Shown here piece by piece: positions 18,622 through 26,900 of a DNA stretch of 64,000 nucleotides (position 1 is the first letter of the stretch; the number at the start of each line of letters is the position of its first letter). A program made the position numbers and the translations under genes. The DNA is from Bacteroidales bacterium (GTDB taxonomy: Bacteria > Bacteroidota > Bacteroidia > Bacteroidales > UBA932): positions 1-64,000 of the forward strand of contig JAFYVM010000057.1 of the NCBI GenBank assembly GCA_017549145.1. Direction: 5' to 3'. The notes under the pieces were generated by a model, which made no database searches, had not been told where the DNA came from, and saw only the letters and a program-made list of their open reading frames with translations.

Positions 18622-19497
18622 ATGAAATCTATGCAAAATATACTAGTCACAGGAGGCAGTGGCTTTGTCGGCAATCGCGCTATCAAAGCCCTTCAGGGAC
18701 AATACAACCTCATAACTCCAAGTCACTCAGAACTTGACATCACTTCAGCAGACGAGGTTGAAGATTTCATCTCCCGAACTCAGCCGAAAATCATCTTGCA
18801 TCTGGCGGCAATTTCAAACACCGGATACTGCGAAGCACATCCTGATGAAAGCTATCTCGTGAACGTTGTCAGCGTTGAGAATCTCGCAAGATCAGCTGAG
18901 AAACATCATGCAAAACTCGTATTCTTTTCATCCGATCAGATTTACAATGGAAATCACGAATCCGGTCTCCTTTCAGAAGATGTCCCAGTCTCTCCTGAGA
19001 ACCATTACGGAAGGCATAAATTATTGGCTGAAGAGCGTGGAGCTGCACTTTGCAAAGACTTTGTAGCACTGCGAGCAACGTGGATGTACGACATTGACAG
19101 ACCCGGAATGAAGACTCACAACAACTTCATTCTAAACATCAGAAACGCTAAAAAGAACGGCACTCCCCTACGTTTTGCGACACGCGAATTCAGAGGAATC
19201 ACCTGGATAGATGACGTAGTGAAAAACATCCCTTATACCTTCGATCTTCCGGCAGGAATATATAACTTCGGCGCAGAAAATCACCTCAACACGTATGAGA
19301 CTGCTGTAGAATATGCAAAGATACTTCAGTGCAATCCTGAAGAGATTGCTATTCCAGACACGGAACGCTTTCCGGAGCACATCCGCAATATCAGCATATC
19401 AATGGAAAAAGCAAAGATTGCATCCAAAGGTAAAATCCAATTCAGAAACACTTTGGAAAATCTGAGAGAATTCCATAAAGCAAATAAGGTTGACTAA
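18622..19497 (+). CDS. RmlD-like NAD(P)-dependent sugar reductase/epimerase
   Basis: A 291-residue extended-SDR protein. NILVTGGSGFVGNRA is the Rossmann nucleotide-binding motif, and YGRHKLLAEE contains the catalytic Tyr-x-x-x-Lys. The overall pattern (LDITSADEVEDFI, LHLAAISNTGYCE, FSSDQIYNG) fits RmlD, dTDP-4-dehydrorhamnose reductase, or a related sugar-nucleotide reductase; the exact substrate cannot be read. It stands alone, divergent from PUL1. A weak -7 (TAATTTCG, 18610-18617) sits only four bases before the first ATG. If that box is used, the second ATG (18631, MQNILVTGG) is the likelier start. Confidence 0.8.
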   Translation: MKSMQNILVTGGSGFVGNRAIKALQGQYNLITPSHSELDITSADEVEDFISRTQPKIILHLAAISNTGYCEAHPDESYLVNVVSVENLARSAEKHHAKLVFFSSDQIYNGNHESGLLSEDVPVSPENHYGRHKLLAEERGAALCKDFVALRATWMYDIDRPGMKTHNNFILNIRNAKKNGTPLRFATREFRGITWIDDVVKNIPYTFDLPAGIYNFGAENHLNTYETAVEYAKILQCNPEEIAIPDTERFPEHIRNISISMEKAKIASKGKIQFRNTLENLREFHKANKVD

Positions 19498-19505
19498 AGC
19501 CAACC

Positions 19506-20615
19506 CTATTTATTATTCTCCATTAGGAAAACTTTCATAAAATCATTCAAATCGCCATCAAGAACACCCTGAGTATCAGAGGTTTCATGACCAGTACGAA
19601 GATCCTTCACCATCTTGTACGGATGAAGTACATAGCTTCGGATCTGAGAGCCCCACTCAATCTTTTTCTTCTGACCCTCGAGCTCTGCCTGTTTCTCCTG
19701 ACGTTTCTTGAGTTCAATATCGTAGAGACGCGATTTCAAGATTCGAAGTGCATTCTGCCTGTTATCAAGCTGGGAACGTGTCTCTGTATTTTCCACAACG
19801 ATTCCAGACGGAATATGCTTGACACGAACACCGGTCTCCACCTTGTTGACATTCTGTCCGCCCGCACCGCTGGAGCGATAAGTATCCCACTCCAGATCTC
19901 CTGGATTGATCTCAATTTCGATTGAATCATCCACCAAAGGATATACGAACACGGATGAAAAAGTTGTCTGACGTTTACCTTGGGCATTAAATGGAGAAAT
20001 TCTCACAAGACGATGTACTCCACTCTCCGCTTTCAGATAACCGAAAGCATAATCTCCCTCAACCTGCATAGTAACAGACTTGATTCCGGCATCCTCACCT
20101 TCAAGCTCATCAGTAATTGTAACCTTGTATCCATTACGTTCTGCCCAGCGAATATACATACGCATCAGCATAGAAGACCAGTCGTTTGATTCCGTACCAC
20201 CAGCACCAGAGTTAATAGTCAGAACTGCTCCCAAATTATCACCTTCTTCTCCAAGCATATTCCTCAGCTCAAGAGCCTCAAGTTCCTCAACGGCAGCATT
20301 ATACGCCTCTTCTAGCTCTACCACTTCATCAGTCTGTTCATCATCAGCACCACCAAGGCTCTCCTTCGCAAAATCAAACAACACATTCAGGTCCTCTGCT
20401 GCAGTTTCAAGCTTATCAAAACCAGCAGTCCAGAACTTCACACCGGATAATTCCTTCAAGAATTTTTCCGCCTCTTTCGGATCATCCCAAAAGTCTGATG
20501 CCAAGGTACGCTGAGTCTTAGCAGAAACATCCGCACGTTTCTCCTCTATGTTTATACACCTTCCCAGCGTGACAACACGCTGCTGCAAAGCCTTTATCTG
20601 TTCTGCTGAAACCAT
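19506..20615 (-). CDS. prfB: Peptide chain release factor 2
   Basis: RF2 ends translation at UGA and UAA. The start is the ATG at 20613-20615 (MVSAEQIKALQQ); the frame extends to a GTG at 20636 that overlaps the promoter. The SPF anticodon-like tripeptide (VRISPFNAQ) and the catalytic GGQ (SSGAGGQNVNK) are both present. Length is about 369 residues, as expected. In many bacteria prfB needs a +1 frameshift at an early UGA codon; here the N-terminal coding region is one open frame through LGRCINIEE, so no frameshift is required. It converges with the RmlD-like gene with 8 bases between stops. Confidence 0.96.
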   Translation of the reverse strand: MVSAEQIKALQQRVVTLGRCINIEEKRADVSAKTQRTLASDFWDDPKEAEKFLKELSGVKFWTAGFDKLETAAEDLNVLFDFAKESLGGADDEQTDEVVELEEAYNAAVEELEALELRNMLGEEGDNLGAVLTINSGAGGTESNDWSSMLMRMYIRWAERNGYKVTITDELEGEDAGIKSVTMQVEGDYAFGYLKAESGVHRLVRISPFNAQGKRQTTFSSVFVYPLVDDSIEIEINPGDLEWDTYRSSGAGGQNVNKVETGVRVKHIPSGIVVENTETRSQLDNRQNALRILKSRLYDIELKKRQEKQAELEGQKKKIEWGSQIRSYVLHPYKMVKDLRTGHETSDTQGVLDGDLNDFMKVFLMENNK

Positions 20616-20637
20616 TTCAAAAAATTCATAAATCACG

Positions 20638-20668
20638 CAAAGATAATGAAAAATAATATTTAACTTTG
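20638..20668. promoter_or_regulatory. Divergent -7 boxes between prfB and the TM2 gene
   Basis: On the minus strand, TATCTTTG (20638-20645) is placed for prfB and supports the ATG at 20615. On the plus strand, TAACTTTG (20661-20668) is placed for the TM2 gene at 20698. Both match TAnnTTTG; the -33 elements are weak. Confidence 0.5.
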
Positions 20669-20697
20669 TTGGAAACTAACATTAAAACAGAAAGACT

Positions 20698-21012
20698 ATG
20701 TATTGTGCAAATTGTGGAGCAGAAATCAACGACAACGCCGTTGTCTGCGTGAAATGTGGATGTGCAGTTAATGCACCTAAAGCAAAAGCTGTAAATCCAA
20801 ACAAGAGTGATAAGGATTGGTTGACAACACTTCTTTTGTGCTTCTTCCTCGGAGGATTCGGTATTCACAGATTTTACACTGGACATATGGGAACTGCTAT
20901 CGTTCAGCTCTTGACTTGCGGCGGATGCGGAATCTGGGCATTGATCGATTTCATTACCATTGCTATGGGTAACTTCAAGGATGCAGAAGGCAAGGATATC
21001 AAGAACAACTAA
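20698..21012 (+). CDS. Zinc-ribbon TM2 domain membrane protein
   Basis: A 104-residue protein. Residues 1-22 are a zinc ribbon with two CxxC pairs (CANC and CVKC). Residues about 40-92 are a TM2 domain: two hydrophobic segments with the family core LGGFGIHRFYTGH and a DFITI end. TM2 proteins are small inner-membrane proteins without an established function. It lies 9 bases from the downstream DUF2752 frame, and DUF2752 and TM2 genes are frequent neighbours, so they are likely co-transcribed. Confidence 0.9.
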   Translation: MYCANCGAEINDNAVVCVKCGCAVNAPKAKAVNPNKSDKDWLTTLLLCFFLGGFGIHRFYTGHMGTAIVQLLTCGGCGIWALIDFITIAMGNFKDAEGKDIKNN

Positions 21013-21021
21013 TCTGTTCAA

Positions 21022-21426
21022 TTGAAACTAAGGTTCACAAAACAAAATATAACGGCGCTGATGACTATATTCCTCGGCGTCGTTGTTTTGTTATGCTCAT
21101 ACTTCAACATATTCATCCTCAGATGTATCCCTAAGGCAATCACGGGATATGATTGCCCGTTCTGCGGTACTCAAAGAGCAATAAGCAATATTCTTCACGG
21201 CAACTTTCAGGCTGCACTACAGCTAAACCCTTACATTTTCCTGATTTTCCCCTATCTCATCATAGTTCTGCTCTGCATCCTCAAGATAATCCCAGAAGGA
21301 AGCAAAATACAGAAATTTGCATATAGCAAGCCTGTCATAATAATAGCAGGAATAGCAACAATAGCATGGTGGGTTATCAGGAACACCGCATTCATGAAAA
21401 ACTTTCTTATATTTGCGGAGATATAA
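21022..21426 (+). CDS. DUF2752 membrane protein
   Basis: The frame opens at a TTG (21022); an ATG at 21061 is the alternative and would remove the basic N-terminal segment. The family mark is GYDCPFCGTQRA, a CxxCGxxR motif after the first membrane helix, followed by LHGNFQAALQLNP. There are three predicted transmembrane segments. The function of DUF2752 is unknown. It is coupled to the TM2 gene upstream and followed by murI after 7 bases. Confidence 0.8.
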   Translation: MKLRFTKQNITALMTIFLGVVVLLCSYFNIFILRCIPKAITGYDCPFCGTQRAISNILHGNFQAALQLNPYIFLIFPYLIIVLLCILKIIPEGSKIQKFAYSKPVIIIAGIATIAWWVIRNTAFMKNFLIFAEI

Positions 21427-21433
21427 CAAAGCT

Positions 21434-22198
21434 ATGATAGGTATTTTCGACTCAGGAGTTGGCGGATTGTCCGTATTCAGGGAGATCAAGAAATTGCTTC
21501 CTGAGGAGAACTACATCTATTATTCAGACAGCGCCAACTGCCCGTACGGAGAAAAGCCGAAGGAGTTCATCATCAAAAGAGCCAAGGAAATCACAGACTT
21601 CCTTCTCAGCCAGGGCGCAGAAATCATCGTAGTTGCATGTAATACAGCAACAGCAATCGCAGTCAAGACCCTTCGCGAGAATTATCCGGACATCCGTTTC
21701 ATCGGAATGGAGCCTGCCATCAAGCCTGCAGCCAAGATGACTCAGTCCGGAGTTGTAGGAGTACTTGCAACCGCCGGCACCCTAAGGTCTGACAAATACC
21801 TCAACCACAAAGCAAAGTACACCGACAACATCAAGTTCATCGAACACATCGGAGAAGGATTCGTACAACTAGTGGAAAAAGGCAATGTAACAGGTCCTGA
21901 AGCAGAATCAGTTGTAGCAGAAAGTGTCATTCCGCTTCTGGAAGGCGGCTCTGACATCATCGTACTCGGCTGCACCCACTACCCTTTCCTTCTTGAAACT
22001 ATCCAAAAAGTATCAGAGCAGAACAGGCCAGGTCAAATTACTCAAATCATAGACCCTGCTCCTGCAATCGCCCGTCATCTCAAAGAAGTAATGGAAGAAG
22101 AAGGCATCTTAAAATCCAGCTACGATGCACCAGGACACACAGTCCTACACTCATCGGGAGACCCGACCATCTTGGAAAACTTCTTCAAAACAATATAA
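21434..22198 (+). CDS. murI: Glutamate racemase
   Basis: MurI converts L-glutamate to D-glutamate for peptidoglycan. The ATG at 21434 gives the canonical start MIGIFDSGVGGLSV. The two catalytic cysteines are in VACNTATA and LGCTHYPFL. The product has 254 residues, within the family's usual range. It follows the DUF2752 gene by 7 bases and is followed by a hairpin terminator, so the TM2-DUF2752-murI genes probably form one unit. Confidence 0.96.
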   Translation: MIGIFDSGVGGLSVFREIKKLLPEENYIYYSDSANCPYGEKPKEFIIKRAKEITDFLLSQGAEIIVVACNTATAIAVKTLRENYPDIRFIGMEPAIKPAAKMTQSGVVGVLATAGTLRSDKYLNHKAKYTDNIKFIEHIGEGFVQLVEKGNVTGPEAESVVAESVIPLLEGGSDIIVLGCTHYPFLLETIQKVSEQNRPGQITQIIDPAPAIARHLKEVMEEEGILKSSYDAPGHTVLHSSGDPTILENFFKTI

Positions 22199-22204
22199 CA
22201 CAAC

Positions 22205-22240
22205 GAAGGCCGATCCTCAGATCGACCTTCTTTTGTGTTT
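22205..22240 (+). terminator. Terminator after murI
   Basis: Inverted repeat GAAGGcCGATC / GATCGaCCTTC (22205-22215 and 22220-22230) with a 4-base loop, followed by TTTTGTGTTT. The mismatched pair is the only defect. It separates the convergent murI and DUF6515-like genes and could act weakly in the other direction. Confidence 0.75.
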
Positions 22241-22248
22241 ATAAACTT

Positions 22249-23097
22249 CTACATCTGACCAAGTACTTCGAAATAAGGATTTCCATCAATCAAAGTCAAG
22301 GCATATACTGTGTCATCTACTCTGTAATATGTCTCACCACCTCTTGTAAATCTCACATAATCATCAGGGAGATATTCAACAAGTGCTCCTGTTGGAGGTA
22401 TGATTGTAATATACTGTCCGTATGCATCTATGATGTAGAATACGCCATCCTGATAATAATATTCAGTACCAGAAGAAATATAACTGTGAGACAAACTCAA
22501 GCCTCTAGATTCAACTGTAATGTAAACTGGTCTTGAAGCTGCTCTGACTGCACTTCTTACAAGCTGAGAAGCAATGTTAGCTGCTATTATAGTTCCGTAT
22601 GTAGGTCTGACTACGATAACTGGCTTTGGTGCTCTCTTTGGTGGTCTTGGAGCTGGTCTGTAACCTGGCTTGTGTCCTGAACCATAAATTGGACCTGGAG
22701 CTGGCTTATATCCATGATCGGGTCTCTGTGGCTGAACTGGAGGCCTTGAAGGTTGTCCACCCGGTCTAGTGGTTGGTCTGTTTGGTCTGGCCGCAGGACC
22801 TGAAGGCTTGGTAGCTGGACCGCTTGGTTTTGTAGCTGGACCTGAAGGTCTGGTTGCTGGGCCGCTTGGTCTTGTTGCAGGACCAGAAGGTTTGGTTGCT
22901 GGGCCTGAAGGTCGGGATGACTGTCCACCGGGTTTTACATCAGGACGTACAGGGCGAGCGGCTGGTTTTGAATGATTAGTTGTAGCTGCGGGTTTCCTGT
23001 CATCCTTTCTTCTCTGTTGAGCACTAGACTCAACCTGAGCGGCCGCAAACGCCAATCCCATCAGCATTACAGCCATCATCTGTCTCATCGCTTTCAT
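22249..23097 (-). CDS. DUF6515-like secreted protein with Pro-rich repeats
   Basis: A 282-residue exported protein with signal residues 1-20. Residues 30-155 are Pro/Arg/Lys/Gly-rich and contain six tandem heptads of the form SGPAT(K/R)P. The C-terminal domain (about 160-282) has the YYYQDGVFYI ... YITIIPPTGALVEYLPDDY pattern I associate with DUF6515, a Bacteroidetes periplasmic or surface family of unknown function. The basic, extended repeat may contact anionic polymers such as peptidoglycan or LPS (inference). It lies 41 bases after NamZ in the same direction and could be the last gene of that cluster or a separate unit. Confidence 0.7.
   Translation of the reverse strand: MKAMRQMMAVMLMGLAFAAAQVESSAQQRRKDDRKPAATTNHSKPAARPVRPDVKPGGQSSRPSGPATKPSGPATRPSGPATRPSGPATKPSGPATKPSGPAARPNRPTTRPGGQPSRPPVQPQRPDHGYKPAPGPIYGSGHKPGYRPAPRPPKRAPKPVIVVRPTYGTIIAANIASQLVRSAVRAASRPVYITVESRGLSLSHSYISSGTEYYYQDGVFYIIDAYGQYITIIPPTGALVEYLPDDYVRFTRGGETYYRVDDTVYALTLIDGNPYFEVLGQM
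22786..22911 (-). repeat. Tandem 21-bp coding repeat (Pro-rich heptads)
   Basis: About six copies of a 21-base unit encoding P-S-G-P-A-T-(K/R), residues about 63-104 of the DUF6515-like protein. Copies differ mainly by synonymous changes and K/R switching, so copy number may vary between strains. Confidence 0.8.
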
Positions 23098-23138
23098 AAT
23101 AAATTTGTTTTAGGAAACTGCAGAATGCAGCATCGCGG

Positions 23139-24413
23139 TTAATAAAGATGGTACTTCTGCGACAGAGCGCGGAAAGACTCCTCATCTTTTCGCCAGTACT
23201 CAAGAATATCTGCCACTTTGTACCTTTTGCTAAATTCTATCTTTACATAATCCGTGCCACAAACCTTATCCAACAAACCTACGCCATTTACAATCTCGAA
23301 TGCTTTCTTGTCCGGATACAACTCCGTAACTGCCTGCATAACATAGAATTGAGTCTCTGTGATACGAGCTTTTTCGTAGTCTGTAAAAAAGTACTGGACC
23401 CCCTTCACAAGCTGCTTTGCCTGACCTCCAGAGAAAGGCTTGAAATAGATGGTTCTGAAAGAAACTCCCGGAATATTATAGCTTTCAAGCTTAGCCTGCA
23501 ACTTGTTCGGATCGATCCATGTGCTACCGAAAACCTGGAATGGAAGAGTATATCCGATACCGATATTCAAATAGCCATAGAGCTCACCGCAAAGTCCTGC
23601 TGCAGCATAATACATCGGAGTCTCCTTGAACGGAATATTCGGAGACGGTAGTACCCAAGGAAGACCCGTATCCTCATAGACCATATCTCTCGTCCATCCT
23701 TCCATCGGAATGACAGTAAGCTCACATTTCGCTGGCTCCTGATTACCCTTCTGTCCCCTATTCAATCCTTCCTCATTGATCAGTTTCGCAAACTCACCCA
23801 CTGTAAGTCCATATACATAAGGAATCTTATACTGGCTTACGAACGAATAATACGGCTGTTCAACATAACATCCCTCAATCTTGTTACCTCCAAGAGGGTT
23901 TGGGCGATCGAGAACAACCACCTTGATACCCTTGGCACCACAAGCCTCCATCACAAGACCCAAGGTACTGATGTAAGTATATGAACGCACACCCACATCC
24001 TGGATATCATACACCATCACATCAATGCCATTAAGCATCTCAGGAGTCGGTTTGCGCGTCGCACCATAAAGAGAATAAACAGGAAGCCCTGTTTTGGGAT
24101 CTACGAAATCCGTAACCTTATCACCAGCATACGCATCGCCACGCACACCATGTTCCGGACCATAAAGAGCCACCAGATTAACTTCCGGAGCCTCATGAAG
24201 GATGTCAATTGTAGACTTCAACTGAGAATCCACACCACTAGGATTGGTTACGAGTCCCACTCTCAATCCCTTCAACTCTTCGAATCCACGATCTCTAAGA
24301 ACTTCGATTCCCGGCTTAACTCTCTTAGCTACAGGAGCTTCATTTTCCGTTGTGGCTGCGCAAGATGTAAATGGTAAGACACAACATAGTGCAAGAAGAT
24401 ACAGATATTTCAT
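23139..24413 (-). CDS. namZ: NamZ-type exo-beta-N-acetylmuramidase (DUF1343, GH171)
   Basis: The lipoprotein (signal ends FTSC) of 424 residues is a DUF1343 protein throughout. Diagnostic stretches are GLVTNPSGV, ALYGPEHGVRGDA, VMVYDIQDVGVRSYTY and VVVLDRPNPLGG, and later LPWVLPSPNIP. Characterised members (Bacillus subtilis and Tannerella forsythia NamZ) release MurNAc from the non-reducing end of peptidoglycan fragments. The lipid anchor places it outside the inner membrane. It is the last enzyme of a run GT2, DUF4922-SpoIID, AmpG, serpin, NamZ with tiny spacers, which points to peptidoglycan salvage. Confidence 0.92.
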   Translation of the reverse strand: MKYLYLLALCCVLPFTSCAATTENEAPVAKRVKPGIEVLRDRGFEELKGLRVGLVTNPSGVDSQLKSTIDILHEAPEVNLVALYGPEHGVRGDAYAGDKVTDFVDPKTGLPVYSLYGATRKPTPEMLNGIDVMVYDIQDVGVRSYTYISTLGLVMEACGAKGIKVVVLDRPNPLGGNKIEGCYVEQPYYSFVSQYKIPYVYGLTVGEFAKLINEEGLNRGQKGNQEPAKCELTVIPMEGWTRDMVYEDTGLPWVLPSPNIPFKETPMYYAAAGLCGELYGYLNIGIGYTLPFQVFGSTWIDPNKLQAKLESYNIPGVSFRTIYFKPFSGGQAKQLVKGVQYFFTDYEKARITETQFYVMQAVTELYPDKKAFEIVNGVGLLDKVCGTDYVKIEFSKRYKVADILEYWRKDEESFRALSQKYHLY

Positions 24414-24426
24414 AGGTCTAAACTTT

Positions 24427-25575
24427 TTACAGATTCATAACTCGACCAGCAAACATCACATTGCTGTTCTGAGTGTCAACGATAAAGAATATATATGGAC
24501 GGTCAACTGTCATTTTCACATAGGATGATGGTCTGGCTGAAGTCAGCCTGATCTGAGCAACAGTGACTGCGGCAGCCTCAGTACCCTTCTCAGAAATCTC
24601 CACATAACATTTCTGCTTTACCTGATCAAGAACAAGTGGTCCCATTTCCGAAATACCCTTAAAATCAGCTGCAGATGTAAATGCAGACTTGATTCCCATG
24701 CTCTGCAAAGTTTCATTGAGCAAAAGAGAAGTCTCAACCTTAGCCTTTGGCATCCTCAAAAGTACTTCCTTTGGTTCCAGAGCCTTCATTGCCTCGTTGT
24801 AAAGATCCTCGCTTAGATATCCCACTGCCTCGTTTATATCCATTCCCTCCGCAGGAAGAAGAACATACATTGAATATCTTCCACCTTCGTAAGGAAGTTC
24901 TACGAGCTGACAGCCCTGAAACTCCGCATAGTTCATATATCCCTTGCGAGTCATCATATCCACCTTAGTCTGACCCTTGGAGCCATTGAAATCTGCCTTT
25001 GCTGTAAGATTTGAGTCAAAAGGATTGAGCCAGGGGGCATTAAAGTAAAGCGCATTTGCAAGCACCATTACATCACCAGCTCCAAGTCGGTCGATTATAT
25101 CCTTGATCTTACCATTGGTATGCTCTGAGCACCAATTGTTTATAGCCTGAACAGTAGATGGGTCACCAAAGTTCAGAGTTGTTGCCAATGCATCATAATC
25201 CTTATCGAGAAGGAATAGGTATCTGTTACGGATACTGAAGTTATCATCGACCCAAAGTGAATTCACTGAGTTGACGATTACAGTATCATTACCACCAAGG
25301 TCTTCTGCCTTGAAGAGGCAATCATTCAATGCTTTGTTGAACTCTTCCTTTGTCTGTCCCTCAGCGCCCTCAGCCAACATAGAAAGGGCAACTCCTGCGC
25401 TATATGGAGAGATTACAATATTCTCATTCATATCAACGTTAGCTGCAACGTGTCTGATGAAAGACATTGAATACGCAATTTCAGAACCTGGTGTAGAAGT
25501 AGGTTCTGCGTATTTAGGACCGCAAGAGACAAGTGCAGCTGCGGCTAAAGCTGCTGTGATAAATACATTCTTCAT
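24427..25575 (-). CDS. Serpin-family protease inhibitor lipoprotein
   Basis: The ATG at 25573-25575 starts MKNVFITAA...; an in-frame TTG lies just upstream. The signal ends LVSC. The remaining 365 residues are a full-length serpin (NIVISPYSAGVALSML, NALYFNAPW, TSAADFKGISE). The reactive-centre hinge is EKGTEAAAVTVAQ and the C-terminal strand is VDRPYIFFIVD. The hinge has the small residues needed for the inhibitory conformational change, so it is probably active against a serine or cysteine protease. The P1 residue cannot be assigned with certainty. It is anchored in the envelope. It starts 3 bases after the AmpG-like stop codon and belongs to the same operon. Confidence 0.92.
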   Translation of the reverse strand: MKNVFITAALAAAALVSCGPKYAEPTSTPGSEIAYSMSFIRHVAANVDMNENIVISPYSAGVALSMLAEGAEGQTKEEFNKALNDCLFKAEDLGGNDTVIVNSVNSLWVDDNFSIRNRYLFLLDKDYDALATTLNFGDPSTVQAINNWCSEHTNGKIKDIIDRLGAGDVMVLANALYFNAPWLNPFDSNLTAKADFNGSKGQTKVDMMTRKGYMNYAEFQGCQLVELPYEGGRYSMYVLLPAEGMDINEAVGYLSEDLYNEAMKALEPKEVLLRMPKAKVETSLLLNETLQSMGIKSAFTSAADFKGISEMGPLVLDQVKQKCYVEISEKGTEAAAVTVAQIRLTSARPSSYVKMTVDRPYIFFIVDTQNSNVMFAGRVMNL

Positions 25576-25577
25576 AA

Positions 25578-26900
25578 TCAACGTTTTTTTCGTCCGTACT
25601 CCGGATCAACTTTAACAAGGAAGGTCACTGCGACCGTAACAAGACAGCAGACCATTACAAATCCGAAGAACCAGGTGTATCCAATCCATTCCTGAATGTA
25701 GCCTGCTACCATTCCAGGCACCATCATACTAAGCGCCATGAAGGCTGTACATAGCGAATAATGTGCCGTCTTAAATTCACCTTCCGAGAAATATATGAGA
25801 TAAAGCATGTATGCAGTGAAGCCGAATCCATATCCAAACTGATCCAGAGCCACACAAAAGCCTGTTATCCAAAGATTTTCAGGCTGGAAGGCACTAAGAA
25901 ATACAAAGGATAGACATGGAAGGGTCAGCGCCATTGCCATTGGCCATAAAGACTTCTTCAAGCCCCAGCGCGATGCAGCTATTCCACCTAGGATTCCACC
26001 TGCAGTCAGGGCTGCAATGCCGATAGTTCCGTAAATCAAGCCGACTGCCTGAGTAGTAAGTCCCAGGCCTCCCTTTGCTATAGGATCCAGGAGGAATGGA
26101 TTCATCATCTTCACGAGGAACGCCTCAGGAAGTCTGTAAAGAAGCATGAAAAGCATTGCGATGAGTACCCCCTTTTTCTTAAAGAAGGTTACAAATGTAC
26201 GACCGAACTCTCGGATAATTTCCATTGCTCCGTTTCCTTGTGAGCCGCCAAGTGTACGCTGAGAATCAGCAGAAGGGCGCGGTAAAAAGAATGTGTGCCA
26301 GAGAGTTATGACAGCAAAAACACCCGCAGACACTAACAGAGTAATGCTCCAGGCTTTAGGAATATCGCCTAAGCGTGTCTCAAGAAGACCTGCAATAACC
26401 ACCAGCACACCTTGTCCGAATATAGAGGACAGACGATAGAATGTACTACGGATTCCAACATAAAAGGATTGGTCGCTAGGTTCTAGAGCAAGCATATAGA
26501 ATCCGTCTGCTGCAATATCATGGGTGGCAGAAGCGAATGCTGTAATCCAGAACACAACTAGAGTAGTGACGAATAATGACACCTGAGTTCCTCCTGCAGC
26601 GATAACATCTGCCGAAGGATGCGGAAGCGAGAATGCTGTCAAGGCAAACGCCACAGACATTATGATCTGCATAGTCATTACCCACCAGCGTTTCGTGCGG
26701 ATAATGTCCACAAACGGGCTCCAGAGAGGCTTGATCACCCATGGGAGATATAGCAAACTTGTATACATTGCCATGTCTCCTTTGGACATTCCCATGTTTG
26801 TGAACATGATGACTGATATGTTGTTGACTATAAAGTAAGGTATTCCCTCAGCAAAGTATAGCGTCGGTATCCAACTCCATGGTGATTTATAATGTCGCAT
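25578..26900 (-). CDS. AmpG-like MFS permease (muropeptide uptake candidate)
   Basis: A 440-residue inner-membrane protein with about 12 hydrophobic segments. The opening (SPWSWIPTLYFAEGIPYFIVN), PWVIKPLWSPFVD and AATHDIAADGF are typical of the AmpG/PAT branch of the major facilitator superfamily, which imports anhydro-muropeptides. The start overlaps the end of the DUF4922-SpoIID gene by 14 bases, so translation is probably coupled. With NamZ and SpoIID around it, import of peptidoglycan fragments is the natural reading. Substrate is inferred from family and context. Confidence 0.85.
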   Translation of the reverse strand: MRHYKSPWSWIPTLYFAEGIPYFIVNNISVIMFTNMGMSKGDMAMYTSLLYLPWVIKPLWSPFVDIIRTKRWWVMTMQIIMSVAFALTAFSLPHPSADVIAAGGTQVSLFVTTLVVFWITAFASATHDIAADGFYMLALEPSDQSFYVGIRSTFYRLSSIFGQGVLVVIAGLLETRLGDIPKAWSITLLVSAGVFAVITLWHTFFLPRPSADSQRTLGGSQGNGAMEIIREFGRTFVTFFKKKGVLIAMLFMLLYRLPEAFLVKMMNPFLLDPIAKGGLGLTTQAVGLIYGTIGIAALTAGGILGGIAASRWGLKKSLWPMAMALTLPCLSFVFLSAFQPENLWITGFCVALDQFGYGFGFTAYMLYLIYFSEGEFKTAHYSLCTAFMALSMMVPGMVAGYIQEWIGYTWFFGFVMVCCLVTVAVTFLVKVDPEYGRKKR

